Notes under the pieces: generated by a model
The model's input: only the letters and a program-made list of their open reading frames with translations
Told to the model about the DNA's origin: nothing
Database searches by the model: none
In this document: positions 23,406 to 34,964 of the stretch, one piece after another
How the letters are laid out: each line of letters opens with the position of its first letter
How positions within the stretch are numbered: the stretch's first letter is position 1
Position numbers and translations under genes: made by a program
Assembly (NCBI GenBank): GCA_008694505.1
Contig: VZDJ01007754.1
Span: 47,829,509-47,893,508 of the forward strand
Reading direction: 5' to 3'
Length of the DNA: 64,000 nucleotides
Source of the DNA: Cyanoderma ruficeps
Lineage: Eukaryota > Chordata > Aves > Passeriformes > Timaliidae

Positions 23406-24927
23406 CAAATGTCCACAGTCCTTCCAAATGATTCCCCAAACAATCCCTGCTTATTTGAAATACGCCTTTCAGGAAAACATCCTGTGCTGTAGAACAGAAG
23501 TGAAGACACCCCATTGTTGGGTTTCTCAGAGCCATTCCGCTGTATAAGGGAAAGTTTCCACACAGAAGAAGATTATCATTCTCATTAGGAAAGGAATTCA
23601 ATAAAAAAGACAAGCACCTGGGCAAACCAGATGCAAAAGTTGTCGGTAACAGAGGAAAAAAATCTCTGGGTTTCAACTTTCAACAGAGACTTCTCACCAG
23701 GAACTGTAGTCATAGGACAAGGAGAAATGGGACTGACCCACCTGTGTGTTACTCAGACATCTGAATTGCTTTAAATCAGAGTGAAATAAATCTTAACTAC
23801 TTACATAGCATTACTGAAGCATCCTGCTTAGAAAAGTATCCCTAAAAAACCCAAAAAATGCAGTTAAGCGTAATTGTGCCACAAAATTAAGATCTAGCTA
23901 GTTTTTCAGTTTTCTAAAGCTCAAAAGAAGTTGTCTTATTTAACTTTATGTAATTTTCAAACATTGTAAAGCCCTTTTGAATAGAAAGGAGAAGACAAAC
24001 CTTTTTATCTTTAAAGGGGAAAAATCATGAATAATTTCAAGTAAAAAGTCAGTTCTAGGACTCTGGGATCTTGCTAATGCATTGTGAGCAGAAAAAATGC
24101 TGAAATTGGATAAATAAATTATTTGTTATAAATTATTTGCAAGGAATGGTGCATCTTCTAGTTACCTGTCTATCTTGCTGTCTTGCATTTATAATGACTT
24201 TTTTTCTGCTTTTGTTGCTGCAGGACCTCTTCCTTTAGTGAGGATTTGTTGTGGTTTCTCAATCAGGTAAAGATAAATCATCTGGACACATTATGTTCCA
24301 ATTACAGAATGAGAAACCACATGAAAGACATTTCCCACAAAAATAAATGAGAAGTTGGTCATTTGCTCAATTTACAATAGGAGGAGATGGTAACATGCCT
24401 GAGAGCTGAATTTCTATTGGAACATTCATGAAATGTTCAGTTTCCTCCGTTTTGGTCAGGATGAAATTAAGGAGGTTCAGGTAGTTGAGCTTTTCACATT
24501 TTTTTTTTGGTGTCCGGTCCTGACTATTTCAGCTCAATAGTTGTCAGTATTTCTCTATGAGATGTTTGTGTTTGTGATTTTGTGTGTTTTTGAAGTGAAG
24601 GCTGAGCTGGAAGGAGAGGCAACACCTCAGTTCAATTATAACTCTGGGCAGAAATCCATCCATATGCTGAGCTTGAGTTCCCCGAATCAATCTGTGGCAA
24701 ATAAAAAGTATTTACCACTTTCCTACAGGCTATTTCATAAGGCCATGGATAAAGGTTCTCTATGGATGGAGTCATCTCAACCACTCCTGCTCAGACAGAA
24801 ATGCAAAACAGCCACAATATACTGCTTAGAAAAGGATGTTTGACAAAAAACATCCTTTTTTGGTAGGAAAAAAATGTAGAATGGCTAAAAAAATTTTTGA
24901 TAGAAATGTCTGATTCTTTTCTGTTGC
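23406..24927. other. AT-rich intronic stretch
   Basis: No gene or repeat is recognised. A 12-bp perfect inverted repeat with a 6-nt loop lies at 24830-24859, about 70 bp before the next LTR-like element. Confidence 0.6.
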
Positions 24928-25207
24928 TGTATCGGACACACAAAGGACGAGGCAGACAGCAGAAGGTCGGGCAGGAAAGTTCTATTTTAATTTTTCTGAC
25001 TCCATTATATACACTTTTTACAGAAGGCAACAGATTGGCTACACAGGTTGCCACCTCTCCAACCTCGTAGGTGAACATCACCATCAATCGTATTTCCCCT
25101 CCCAGAGGAGAAATATGTAAACAAAATAGATAATTCTAAATATATACATAGTTTACGTAAAACTGCGTGAGAATCTCCACTAGAAAATTGCAAACACTCA
25201 CAAGTCA
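24928..25207 (-). mobile_element. LTR-like element, antisense
   Basis: Read on the minus strand, this has promoter order typical of an LTR: AGCCAATC (CCAAT), then TATATAATGG about 30 bp on, then a short AT-rich segment and a terminus ...GTGTGTCCGATACA ending in CA. The other end is placed approximately. I found no clear target duplication and no second copy in the window. Confidence 0.45.
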
Positions 25208-27404
25208 AGAAAGCTTAGGGCGACACTTTTCTAATTGTATTTTTCCAAGCAACTGTCAGTAATCTCTTTACACACCAGCAGAACATTTTAAATACATAAT
25301 GGATAGAGGCACGGAGAAGAGAGAGGAGCACGTGGGCCTATTTCTGAGAAAGTTCCCTTAAATACGGACAATACCTGAAAATTTAATGAATTCTGGCTCG
25401 TCTTGGAGTTTTAACACCACAAATGCTCTTCAGAAGTGTAATGAATCACCCCACAAACACAGGAGCACTGGTGTGGTGGATTTACACGCACTGGGGAGGG
25501 GAAGAAGGACACAGCTTTTCGATCAGACTAATGGCTTGGAAGTAGCTTCAGGAGGAGCGCTGGTAATCGCATTTGACGGCCTGAATTGATGGCTGATGGC
25601 TTGTAAAGGGCAAAGCACTGGAGTGATTTCAGGGAGCTTTTAATAATGCTTAGCAAATGATCGGGCTGCACACTCAATCGCTTTGCAGATGCCAATATTC
25701 TTTTCCCCCTGCCTTTCCCAGTGAGTGCAAAGCATAGGAAAAAAAAAAACATGCTCAAAAGAAATCGCAGAATCTCAGACTTAGTCAAGATAATCCCAGT
25801 GCCCGCAAGAAAGAGAAACAAAAAGTCAGATTTAAGGAATAACCTCGATCTAGACAAGGAGTAATTGTAATTTTGGATTTGAGATTTGAATGCTACTTAT
25901 GGATTCTTCCAGGGTCTAATTCTGCCTATAATTGCATGCTAAATCCTAATTCATGACTAATAACAAGGGAGATACAAAGGAATGTTTCCCACAGAAGGGT
26001 GTTGAGGAACTGGCTCCAATTTCTGCCTCTTGTCTGTGGGTACAATATTTGCAAGATTTTTCATATTCTTGTCCTGTAGGGGTAGGTGGTACAGCTTGTA
26101 TATGTCTATCAACCCTTAAAAGGATCCACACCCTCTCTCTTCTATCTCCTGAGATCTGGAGGGAGCTTTTTCTCTTTTTTCTATTCAGTTGCAAAACTTC
26201 CTAGAGTAGCTGAAAAAACCAGACTGAACTAGGTCAGTGGCTTCTCCAGAAGATCCAAGGTCAAGAGTAGTTAAAATATTAATGACTTCTGAATGCCTCT
26301 GCTTCAGGACGACTTGTAATACCCCAAACAAGATTTCTAGAAGTCATTATGCTCAACAGGATAACAATTAATGGTGTGCATTATGACTATTTCATAGCTT
26401 GCTTTGCTCTCACAGTCTTTGTTTTAACTTTTTAAGTTCCCTGTTGCCAGGAGCAACGTGAAAGACATTTGCAGGTACTTCATGACCTGTAGGGAATGGT
26501 TTTGGGAACAGGACTCAGACTCCTACCACAAAGGAGCTTTGGGGTTATATACAACAGGTAATAATATTTTCATTTCTAATATTGAGGATTTTCTAAGTGA
26601 TAGCAAACTGGAGCATTGTCTTTGAGTGAGGTCTGGTGTTCACCCAGAAAATGAACTGTCGTACTCATTTTCTGTCTAAAATCAGCGGGAGATGACTGAG
26701 CTCTCTGAGTCATTATTGCTCCCAATTTACTTAGAGGATGGAATGCTGGGACATCACATATTAATTCTGTCCAGAACCTTATAGGATTTAAATCTTTTTA
26801 TGATCATCCATTTTGCATATTTTGCAGCTTTGTTCTGATGATTCTTCTGACGACTCTGAGAGTGAAGGAGTGTCTTCTTCCAGAGGAAAGCCCTCCTGTA
26901 GATTCCCTGGGTTCACTGTGGATTTCAGTTCTCAGGGAAATGATTGTGAATATTTTTGTGGGTGTGAGACAAAACCAACCAATATTGTCCAGGAATCCAT
27001 TATGAAACTTCAGAATCACGCAGCTCTTGGTGTTATTTGTTTGTCTGGATAAATTTGGTATTATTTGACACATGCTTTATGTCTCTGCAGCTCCAAGAAA
27101 TCTTGAATAACAAACCTCTGTTTTGTTGCATTTGTATTTTCCTGAGGTTCACACTGATGCTTTGGTGATGAGATTGTTTCATTTCTGCTTCATCAGGTGT
27201 TCACCTGCATTTCCAGAAGTGCAGTGGCATCAGTCATTACTAACCAAAATCAGGACACCTGTACTAAGAGCACTGACCAGCAGAAATATTGTGGTGGTTA
27301 TTTTTTTTTTCTGTGACACTGTGACAAAAATAACCACAGTATTCAAAGTGTAAATTAGAAAAAAACAAAACAAAACAGTGTTTTTCACTGTGTACAGGTC
27401 TTTT

Positions 27405-27423
27405 GTGTGTGTGTGTGTGTGTG
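27405..27423. repeat. (GT)n microsatellite
   Basis: About nine uninterrupted GT units. Confidence 0.95.
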
Positions 27424-27941
27424 GTTTCACAAATCCTGAATTTTGCAAAACATGATGTAAGGCAGGAACAGAGATTCTTATAATTCTCCTTGTGAAAAGA
27501 CTTCACAGTACAATCTTCATGTGAAGATCTCATTTTCAAGAAGTACCAAATGGTTTAATGTTCTATCTTCAAAGGGCATCCCTGTTAACCTACTGCAAAC
27601 AAATGCAAGAACTATGCCAGGTTAGACATTCAATTTTTCTGGAAGAAACTGAACTTCCTCAACCAAGTTCCAAAAAGGTTTTAACCTTATGATTCCTTGC
27701 ACAGAACTGGGGAGAAAAAAAAAAAAGAGAAAAAACCTCACAAGAAAAAAGAAAATTGATCTTTTGCTTTACTCCCAGCTGTGAAACTTTCAGAAACTCA
27801 GCTGAAATGGGGACATAAAAGCAAAAAATAACTGCAGCTTCCATTAGAATTTTGGAAAAGAGCGACCTGGGTCATCAAGTTCAGTTCCATGAACATAAAT
27901 ATATACTCAGAAGAGTTCACAGAACATCTATTCTTAATCTC

Positions 27942-27977
27942 AAAAAAAAAAAAAAAAACCCCANAAAAAAAAAAAAA
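27942..27977. repeat. Poly-A rich tract with one ambiguous base
   Basis: Two A runs separated by CCCCAN; N is at 27964. This is low-complexity sequence with uncertain length. Confidence 0.95.
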
Positions 27978-30900
27978 CCCACAAAACTAAAAGCACTCCT
28001 TAAGCTTTTCCTCAATTCATCTTGAAACTTGTGCTGTTCAGAACCTAAATTCAGAAAACAAAAACCCAAACCAACACCCAAGAAACTACAAACCAAAACA
28101 ACCTGCTCAAAACAATATGGCAAATGAAGGGGAGGGATGAAAAACTGATATCCTACAAATTCCATGGCAGGGGAGCTCTCATGAATAAACTCCCGAGTGG
28201 CAAAGAGAAAGGTAAAAGAGCTCCTGGACCTTGCCAGTCTGGTTGGTACCGTAATTCTTTATTATTCCCAAATTAGGAGAGGGTTCATAATCCTGAGCAT
28301 GCAAACAACAGATGTCAATTAAGCACTTTAGGGGTTTTTTAAAGCCCTTGCACTTAGAATGTTGCTGTTCTCTGCCTGGCAGCAAGGGGAAGCTCAGAAG
28401 GAAATAGATTCAACAAAGAAGAGCCCAGCGGACAAAAATTTCTTAAACTCTATGATTAATGATTGGATCTTAATCATAGTATCAAGAAAATATGATGAGG
28501 TCCAAGAAATCTTAACGAATATAATTTTTTTTTTTCTTGAATTCAATGTCCAAAGCTTCCCAAACTCCCAGACTGTGTTACACAGTCATGGCAAATTCCA
28601 TCCCAGCTCCATCTTGGGACAAGCAGATTTCCCCATGCTCCGTTTGGGACATTCTCCATCTTCCAATCTTGTAATCTCCTCCAATTGTCTAGACTAAGTT
28701 TTACTAATGGATAACTCAAAGCCATTAAATCTCATTCCAGTAATGCTCTTTAAATTGAACCATTCTCCTCTCCTTCCCCGGCATATGCACCCAAACATAC
28801 ATATTTTGTTATTCACTGTAATATTATTATTGACACATTTATTGCCACATTTATTTTGGCAGAAGAAACAAACCAATTTTTAAATCTCTCTCTAAAAAAT
28901 AGGCTCACTTTTTTTCCTGTAAGCACTTTTATATCTGATTTTTAGTTGTTGTTTGAGATGTCCTGTGTGAACAAAATCATCTTGGATTACGGATGATATC
29001 CTAGATGAGCTCTTATCTTATTCAGTGGTGCTGCTGCTTCGTGTTTTATCTTCGAATCCTATTAGGTTCTTTCATGGCTGTGTCTCACTGGGAGCTCAGA
29101 GATGTCCCACCTTCCATCAGAACACCCAAAGTCCTCTCTTCCTCCATCCCTTCAAGCTGATGGAATTATATCTCATTTTTAAAAAATGGTCACTGTACAG
29201 TCAGTTACTTCAGATAATCAGTAAGCTGAATTTCAGACTAATTTTAACCTCTGAGCTAGAGACAGAATTACAAAATGCTTTCCTTCTCAGATTTATGACA
29301 CCAGAACAAGGACCAAAAATAAAAGGAATGATTTCATGGTTTCAAAATTAAAATTCGCCACGTTTGGGGCCAATGCTAGGAATTAATAATCACAGAAAAC
29401 ATCAAGGATGCTTTAGAGAAAGGGAACTAAGCACAAAGCACTTCTTTTTTTAATTGTTGTTTTGTACACGTTCTTGAATAGACATCTGTGGCCACTTCAA
29501 CCAAAAAAAAAAAGTGAAGTGGACCAATGTGAAAAAATGAGCAAAATATAGATTTATATTAACATGATAACGACTTAAGTTGAAAAAAAAAAAAAAGAAA
29601 ATTCATGCTTTTGTAATTCTGAAAGAATGAAATTGCAGGAAATCATAAGTACCTCTACTAATTTTCTAACATAGATTAGGTCCTAATCCAGACTGAAACC
29701 AGGCATTTCAGAAATTAGTGGAAAGGTTGACCTAGATCTAAAATTAACATACATTTCTTATCCTGATTCCTTTTATCTCAAATTTTTTGGAGGTTGATTC
29801 ATGTGATGCTGGATTGGGCTGTCAGCATCTGTTGAGAGCAATTCTCATTCTGTGCAAGTTTGTCACTGTGCGGAAATTCCCATAGGAAAGACAAAGGTCC
29901 TGCTTTTTTTTTTATTTTTTTTTTTTCCATGAAGAACCTTTTAGACTGTTTTGACCTTCCACATTTCTGCTTGGAATTTTCCAGAGAGTTCCTGTATCCA
30001 CTTTGTAATTTCTGCATGAACTGTGATATATTTTGTGAATACCCCGTTGCTTGAATTTTCCATCTTCTGCCTCTGCTCAATGAATTCTGTTTTCACCTTC
30101 TGATAGGGTACGAAGATATAAACTGACCTGATAATTTAAAAGCCTTCTCCCTCATCTTTCGGGCAGTTGTTGCTTCTCTTTATCAGCTTCTTTTTCATAA
30201 CTGGAAGTCTTTGTCTCCTTAGACCACCATTTTAAAATTGGGCTTCCATCTCTTGAATAGTTTCTGCAGCTCTTCCTTGAACCTGCCAAATTCTCAATAG
30301 GATTTCAGTCAAGTGACACTTTATTTTTTCATATTTATTTTTTCCCCAGTTTCTTTGGTGGAAAATGTTTCCATAAACAGAGCAGAAAAAGCTGCCCAAT
30401 TATGGAATGCTCAGATGTGCTTTTCTGAACTAAAATGTGAATTGTTTGCCACCTCTCTCTTGCAGGGTTTAGTTCCTCCCCCAGCTTCTTGTGTGTGAAT
30501 GATTTTTCCTGCTGTTAACTTTAATTCATATATTATACATCTCATCTATAATTTATCATAAAGAGGGACCTTCTATTATTTATTACCCACATGATGGGGA
30601 CATGCATGTGCACACATGCATATATAGGATATTTTCCTACATAAAAATAAAGATTAATGTATAAATATTTAACAGAGGTTATAGTCTAAGGAAATATTGC
30701 TCCTAAAAGTGTTGGAAAATACTTTTTTCACCAACCCTAATATGTACCACAGGGTACAGTCTGGTGAGAAACAGCTGATGCCTGTCCACAGAGTATTATT
30801 TGTTTGAAAGGGAGAATTAAGGTAATTTAAAATTTTAGCATCTTACTAATGTTCTACTTCCATGGAGCCTGATTCCTTCTTCAAAACCTAATGTCTTTTA

Positions 30901-31684
30901 AGAGCCAGTGTTGACCTTACACATAAATCATGTTTTATAGAGACAGGTTTCTTCCTGTAATTAAGCACTGGAGACCCTTTCAGTTCTGTAGGCCATGAGC
31001 TGGGATTAGAGCACAGTGAAATGATCAGGACTGCCCTGAACTATCAGACTCTTTCACTTGAGTGGTGGATGCTGTTCAGAAGATGAATTATCAAACAAAC
31101 TTTGAAATGCTCACTCCTTACCCAATCACTCTTTCCATACAGAGTAAAACTCTGGGAGAATTTTGTCTGAATAAGGGGAGAGAGAGGCTTGGCTCTCACA
31201 GAAAACACTTTTGCTTAATCACAGAAATGTTCTCAGTTTCTCAAGGTGCAGTTTACCACAGTCCACTGCAGCAAATACTCCTTCAAAACAGAATCAGAAT
31301 TTAACAACACATTAGCAGACCTTGGGCAGCTTGAAATGATAATTTTTCCTTCACTTATTCAAAGAATTTTAGCAACCAGAAATTATTGTTTGAAAGCCCA
31401 CTTTTTCTGTCACCCAAGAGCGGTGAATGAGTTAAACAAAGATTTATTGTGCCACCTATACTTGAGGGCTGCTGAGGAAGCAGCATCTGAGTTAAAGACA
31501 ATGCTGAGGTTGTGCATGTTAGCATATTCTATCCCTATTAAAAATAAATGCAGATTATGTTTGAGATGGTGTTCATCGTATGACTTGGCTCTGAATGTTC
31601 AGGTGTCTGCAGTTTCTTTTTAAGTGGGAAATTGAAAATTTAGCTAAAAAATGTCTCAGAAATGAAGTGAGAAAGGTGTTGGGG

Positions 31685-32005
31685 TTTGGGGTTTTTTTGC
31701 AGGGGGTGGCGGTTGGGTTTTTAGGGCTTTCTTTGGTTTGGTTTGGATCTTTTTGGATTTCTAATTTCATTTTTTGGTTTGGTTGGATTTTTTTTTCTTT
31801 TTTTGTGGTGGGAAGAACTTAATTAGTGAACGGCTCTTACCTTTGCTGATGCCACTTTCTTTTCCCATCCTTGTTTCTTTTGTTGTTGTCATTGCTGGTT
31901 TTTGGTGGGGTTTTTTGGGTTTTTGTTTGGTTTTTTCAATTTTTTGGGGGGGTTTTGGGGGGTTTTTTGGGGTTTTTTTTGTTGTTGTTGTTTGTTTTTT
32001 TTAAT
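31685..32005. repeat. T/G-rich low-complexity tract with G-runs
   Basis: On the sense strand this is nearly C- and A-free in places, alternating T runs with G runs. At about 31946-31972 it has runs of seven, six and four G separated by four and six T. That arrangement can form a G-quadruplex in DNA or in the DSCAM pre-mRNA. Confidence 0.85.
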
Positions 32006-33431
32006 GACTGCAACTACGTAATAGAAATTAAAAGTACTTTTTATAGAGACTAGGCAGGCTTGGAGCACAGAGTGCTATTCACCCAGTGAGGTCAGGGCTC
32101 TCCTTCACCCCCTTCCATCTCACGGAGTTCACATCCTGCAGGCTCTGCCACAGAACAAGAGACAACCAGGTAATAGGAAAGAAGCATGGCAGAGTTTCAG
32201 CTTTAATATCTCATTTTGAAAGATGAGGTGAAGGCAAGTCGATGTAACAGGTTGGTCACACAATCGAATCACATCCAACCATTCACAATTAATTATTCAA
32301 GCCTCTCTTTGTGCCCTTGTCAATTTGAACAGAAGAGCTGTCAGCTGTTGAGTCTCTATTGAAGACCAGCCTTAGATCGTTATTATTGAGCTGCCCCTGA
32401 CCAGGCTCCAGGGCCAGAGCTCCTGTCAAAAAGAAAAAAGAAATGAAACACGGTGTATTGACTTTTGCATCTTTGGGATATTATTTATTTCTTTATTTCC
32501 CCCCCTATCTTCCCTGGTCTTTGCTCTGCCTTGTACGACGCTCCCTTTTCAGAACTAAAAAAAAGTTCAGGAGGTTCAATTTTCAGGGATTTCATGTGTG
32601 TTCCACCTTTTTAATGGAAGTGCTCCAGGGAGGGAGATAGCGTGTCCCGACCACGGACATGGTGTAGAATGCAAATTCTCAGGTCAGTGATACAGAGACT
32701 CTTGGGGCTCTGCCTAAGAGGATTGGAGTGAAGGAAAAAAAATTGGCTTTCTCCCAGGAGATAAAGACTGTGAACTATGAAAGCAATAATGTTGACCCAA
32801 ATAAGAGTTGCTCGAGAGATTGAACCAATGCAGAATTTGCTTAGAATAAATGCCATACAGCTGTCAGATTTTGCCACGTTAATTTTCTTTTTTTTTTTTT
32901 AAGATTCATTTGTGGCTGTTCACATCCCTAAGCCATTGACTGCATAAAAGAGTATACCCAGATTAAAGCTGAGTATCAGGAAAAGAGAAGAAAAGTAGTT
33001 TTAGTTCAGAGCTTTCTCTTCATTACTTTTCCACTGCCTAGTTTTGAAAAATATGGATAATTATTTTTAAATGTTCTTATCTAAGTGACACCAGCATTTT
33101 TTGAATGCTCATGTAAAACGTCAAAACTGTGCTGTGTTTTCTCAGGAGAAAGGAGTACATCGAAACAAACTGGGGGAATATCCTTACTTTAGATTAACTT
33201 GTGCACCAAGGAGTACTTCTTACCGACCTTATGCATTGGAAGCACCACTGGCAGAGAGTCACATCCCCTTTTAGGGAGCTGACAAACATAAATAAGAGGA
33301 ACAGACCACTGGTACATAATTTAAAATCTCTTTGAGCCCATAGTCCCATGCTTAAACAAGAAACACGTTCGGTTCACAGATTTCATAGTGATCCTCTCCT
33401 TCAAGGTGTATTTTATGTCCTTGTGGTAAAC
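32006..33431. other. Intronic stretch, nothing recognised
   Basis: Mixed-composition sequence with no named repeat, no gene-like frame and no RNA gene that I can identify. Confidence 0.6.
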
Positions 33432-34058
33432 ATAAAATGGTTTGGGTTGGAAGGGGTCTGAAAGATCATCTCAATCCACCCCCTGCCATGGGCAGGGACA
33501 CCTTCCACTGTCCCAGGCTGCTCCAAGATCTGTCCAGCCTGGCCTTGGGCACTGCTAGGGATCCAGGGACAGCCACAGCTTCTGTGGGCACCCTGTGCCA
33601 AGGTCTCACCACCCTCACAGGGAACAATTCCTTCATTATGTCTAATCTAAATTTCCCCTCTTTCACTTTGAGCCCATTCCTCCTTGTCCTGTCACTCCAG
33701 TTCCTTATGAATTGTTCCTCCCCAGGTTTCTTGTAGCCCCTTCAGACACTGGAAGGTTCTGTGAGGTCTCCAAAGAACCTTCTCTTTTCCAGGCTGAACA
33801 GCCCCAGCTTTCCCATCGTCTCTCCATAGGGAAGGTGCCCCAGTCCCCTTATCAACCCCTTATCAACATCATGGCGTCCTCTGGACTTTCTCCAACAGTT
33901 CCACATCCTTTTGATATTGGGACATCAGAAGGGTGGGATCTCATGAGAGCAAAGAGGAGAACCCCCTCCCTGGACCTGCTGCCCACAGTGCTTTGGATGA
34001 TCCTGGTGGTGATTCCATGCACAGTTTTGGCCATTGTTCTCCATCTCCAGCAGTGGCA
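33432..34058 (-). mobile_element. CR1 LINE fragment, antisense (about 625 bp)
   Basis: The longest CR1 copy in the window: GGTTTGGGTTGGAAGGGG, GCCATGGGCAGGGACACC, TCCAGCCTGGCCTTGGGC, CATTATGTCTAATCTAAATT, CCAGGCTGAACAGCCCCAGC and TCCCTGGACCTGCTGCCCAC occur in antisense order. Its left end is the true CR1 3' end. The right end abuts an LTR insertion. Confidence 0.92.
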
Positions 34059-34964
34059 TGAGGCCTTAAGTTTTAGATTTCACGTTTTTCAGATTCTGTG
34101 CTGCCTAGGGGAGTTCTGAGCCTCACATTCAGTGTCAGTCAGCTCTCTTCACAGAGTAGGGAGACAAAACAAATCCTTTTCCTGCTGGACACCAAGGACA
34201 ACTTTCAGGCCCAAAAGCACAAACAACAGTGGGCTGAAGGGAGGAACAAGAAGGATGGGACCTCACAACCTGAAGCTGTAATTGGACAATTAAACCTCAA
34301 TATGCAAATGGACCAAAACTTATAAAAATGTAGGATCTCGTGACCATTTGTCCATTTTGTGACCATTCTAAGTCTAACTTGTGTGTAGCCCTGGTCAGGT
34401 TCTTGTCCTGCCCGAGGTGTATCCTAAAGGCCTTTCAATAAATAACTACTTGTTGGAATTCTGGAAACTTAGATTTTAGGATTTTATTATATAGTAATGT
34501 GTGTGGGGTAAGATGGAGCATTTTGGGCATTGTCTAAGTCCTTTTGCTTGACCTTCTTTCTTCCTTCTTCACCTTCTTCCTTCTTCTTCATGGGTTTGGG
34601 TGGTTTTCTGTAATTGGGCGGAAAAGGTCTGCATTGCAGGCCTTGGGTGGTCCTTACTGCGTCAGAAATATAAATAATATAGGTGTCACCTCGTTATTGG
34701 GTAATTAGGTCTTAAATAACCTTGGAAAGAGTTAGAAGCATGCCATTTTGCCTCATTTCTCTAACTTGCTAGTTAGAGGTCATGGCTCATGAGCCTGTAA
34801 ATAGATAAGAAATAACAAACATTCAACTCTGAAAACGAAAACCGCATCTCCCGTGTTTCAATCTCAGCTTTGGCAGTAGCTGAAAAGAAGCCAAAACCCC
34901 ATCACCTACTTTATTCTCCAGCTCTGTCCAGTCTCTGTTCCAGGCCAGCCTTCCCAAGGCATCC
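34059..34964 (+). mobile_element. Solo LTR (TGATGCCTT family), sense, copy 2, interrupted
   Basis: The left part, 34059-34450, runs from TGAGGCCTTAAGTTTTAG through a TATAAAA box (34321-34327) to an AATAAA signal (34437-34442). The right part, 34905-34964, resumes CTTTATTCTCCAGCTCTG and ends CCCAAGGCATCC. Without the nested insert the element is about 446 bp, matching the 460-bp relatives. The 4-bp flanks GGCA and GCCA differ by one base. Confidence 0.8.
34451..34904. mobile_element. Nested 454-bp solo LTR-like insertion
   Basis: An insert absent from the other two copies of the host LTR. It begins TGTTGGAATTCTGG and ends AACCCCATCA (TG...CA). The flanks ACTACT and CCTACT suggest a 6-bp target duplication with one change. 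It contains an ATATAAATAA stretch and no coding sequence. The family is not identified and orientation is uncertain. Confidence 0.7.

Larger units (their letters stand above)
25208..31684. other. Intronic stretch, microsatellites only
   Basis: No gene or dispersed repeat is recognised. Simple repeats are a (GT)n at 27405-27423 and A-rich runs at 27942-27977 containing a single N (27964). Positions 25480-25740 look unusually non-degenerate, retaining isolated CpG in AATCGC and GACGGCC contexts, and are a weak conserved-element candidate. Confidence 0.5.

Noticed and set aside
23027..23676. Several overlapping open frames up to 169 codons on both strands
   Set aside because: They come from a GC-rich CR1 remnant and a CCCTGTCTGTC-type minisatellite. 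Frames on both strands at once indicate composition and not coding.
31246..31623. 125-codon plus-strand open frame
   Set aside because: No recognisable domain, ordinary AT-rich codons, and no splice or promoter context. It is compatible with chance.
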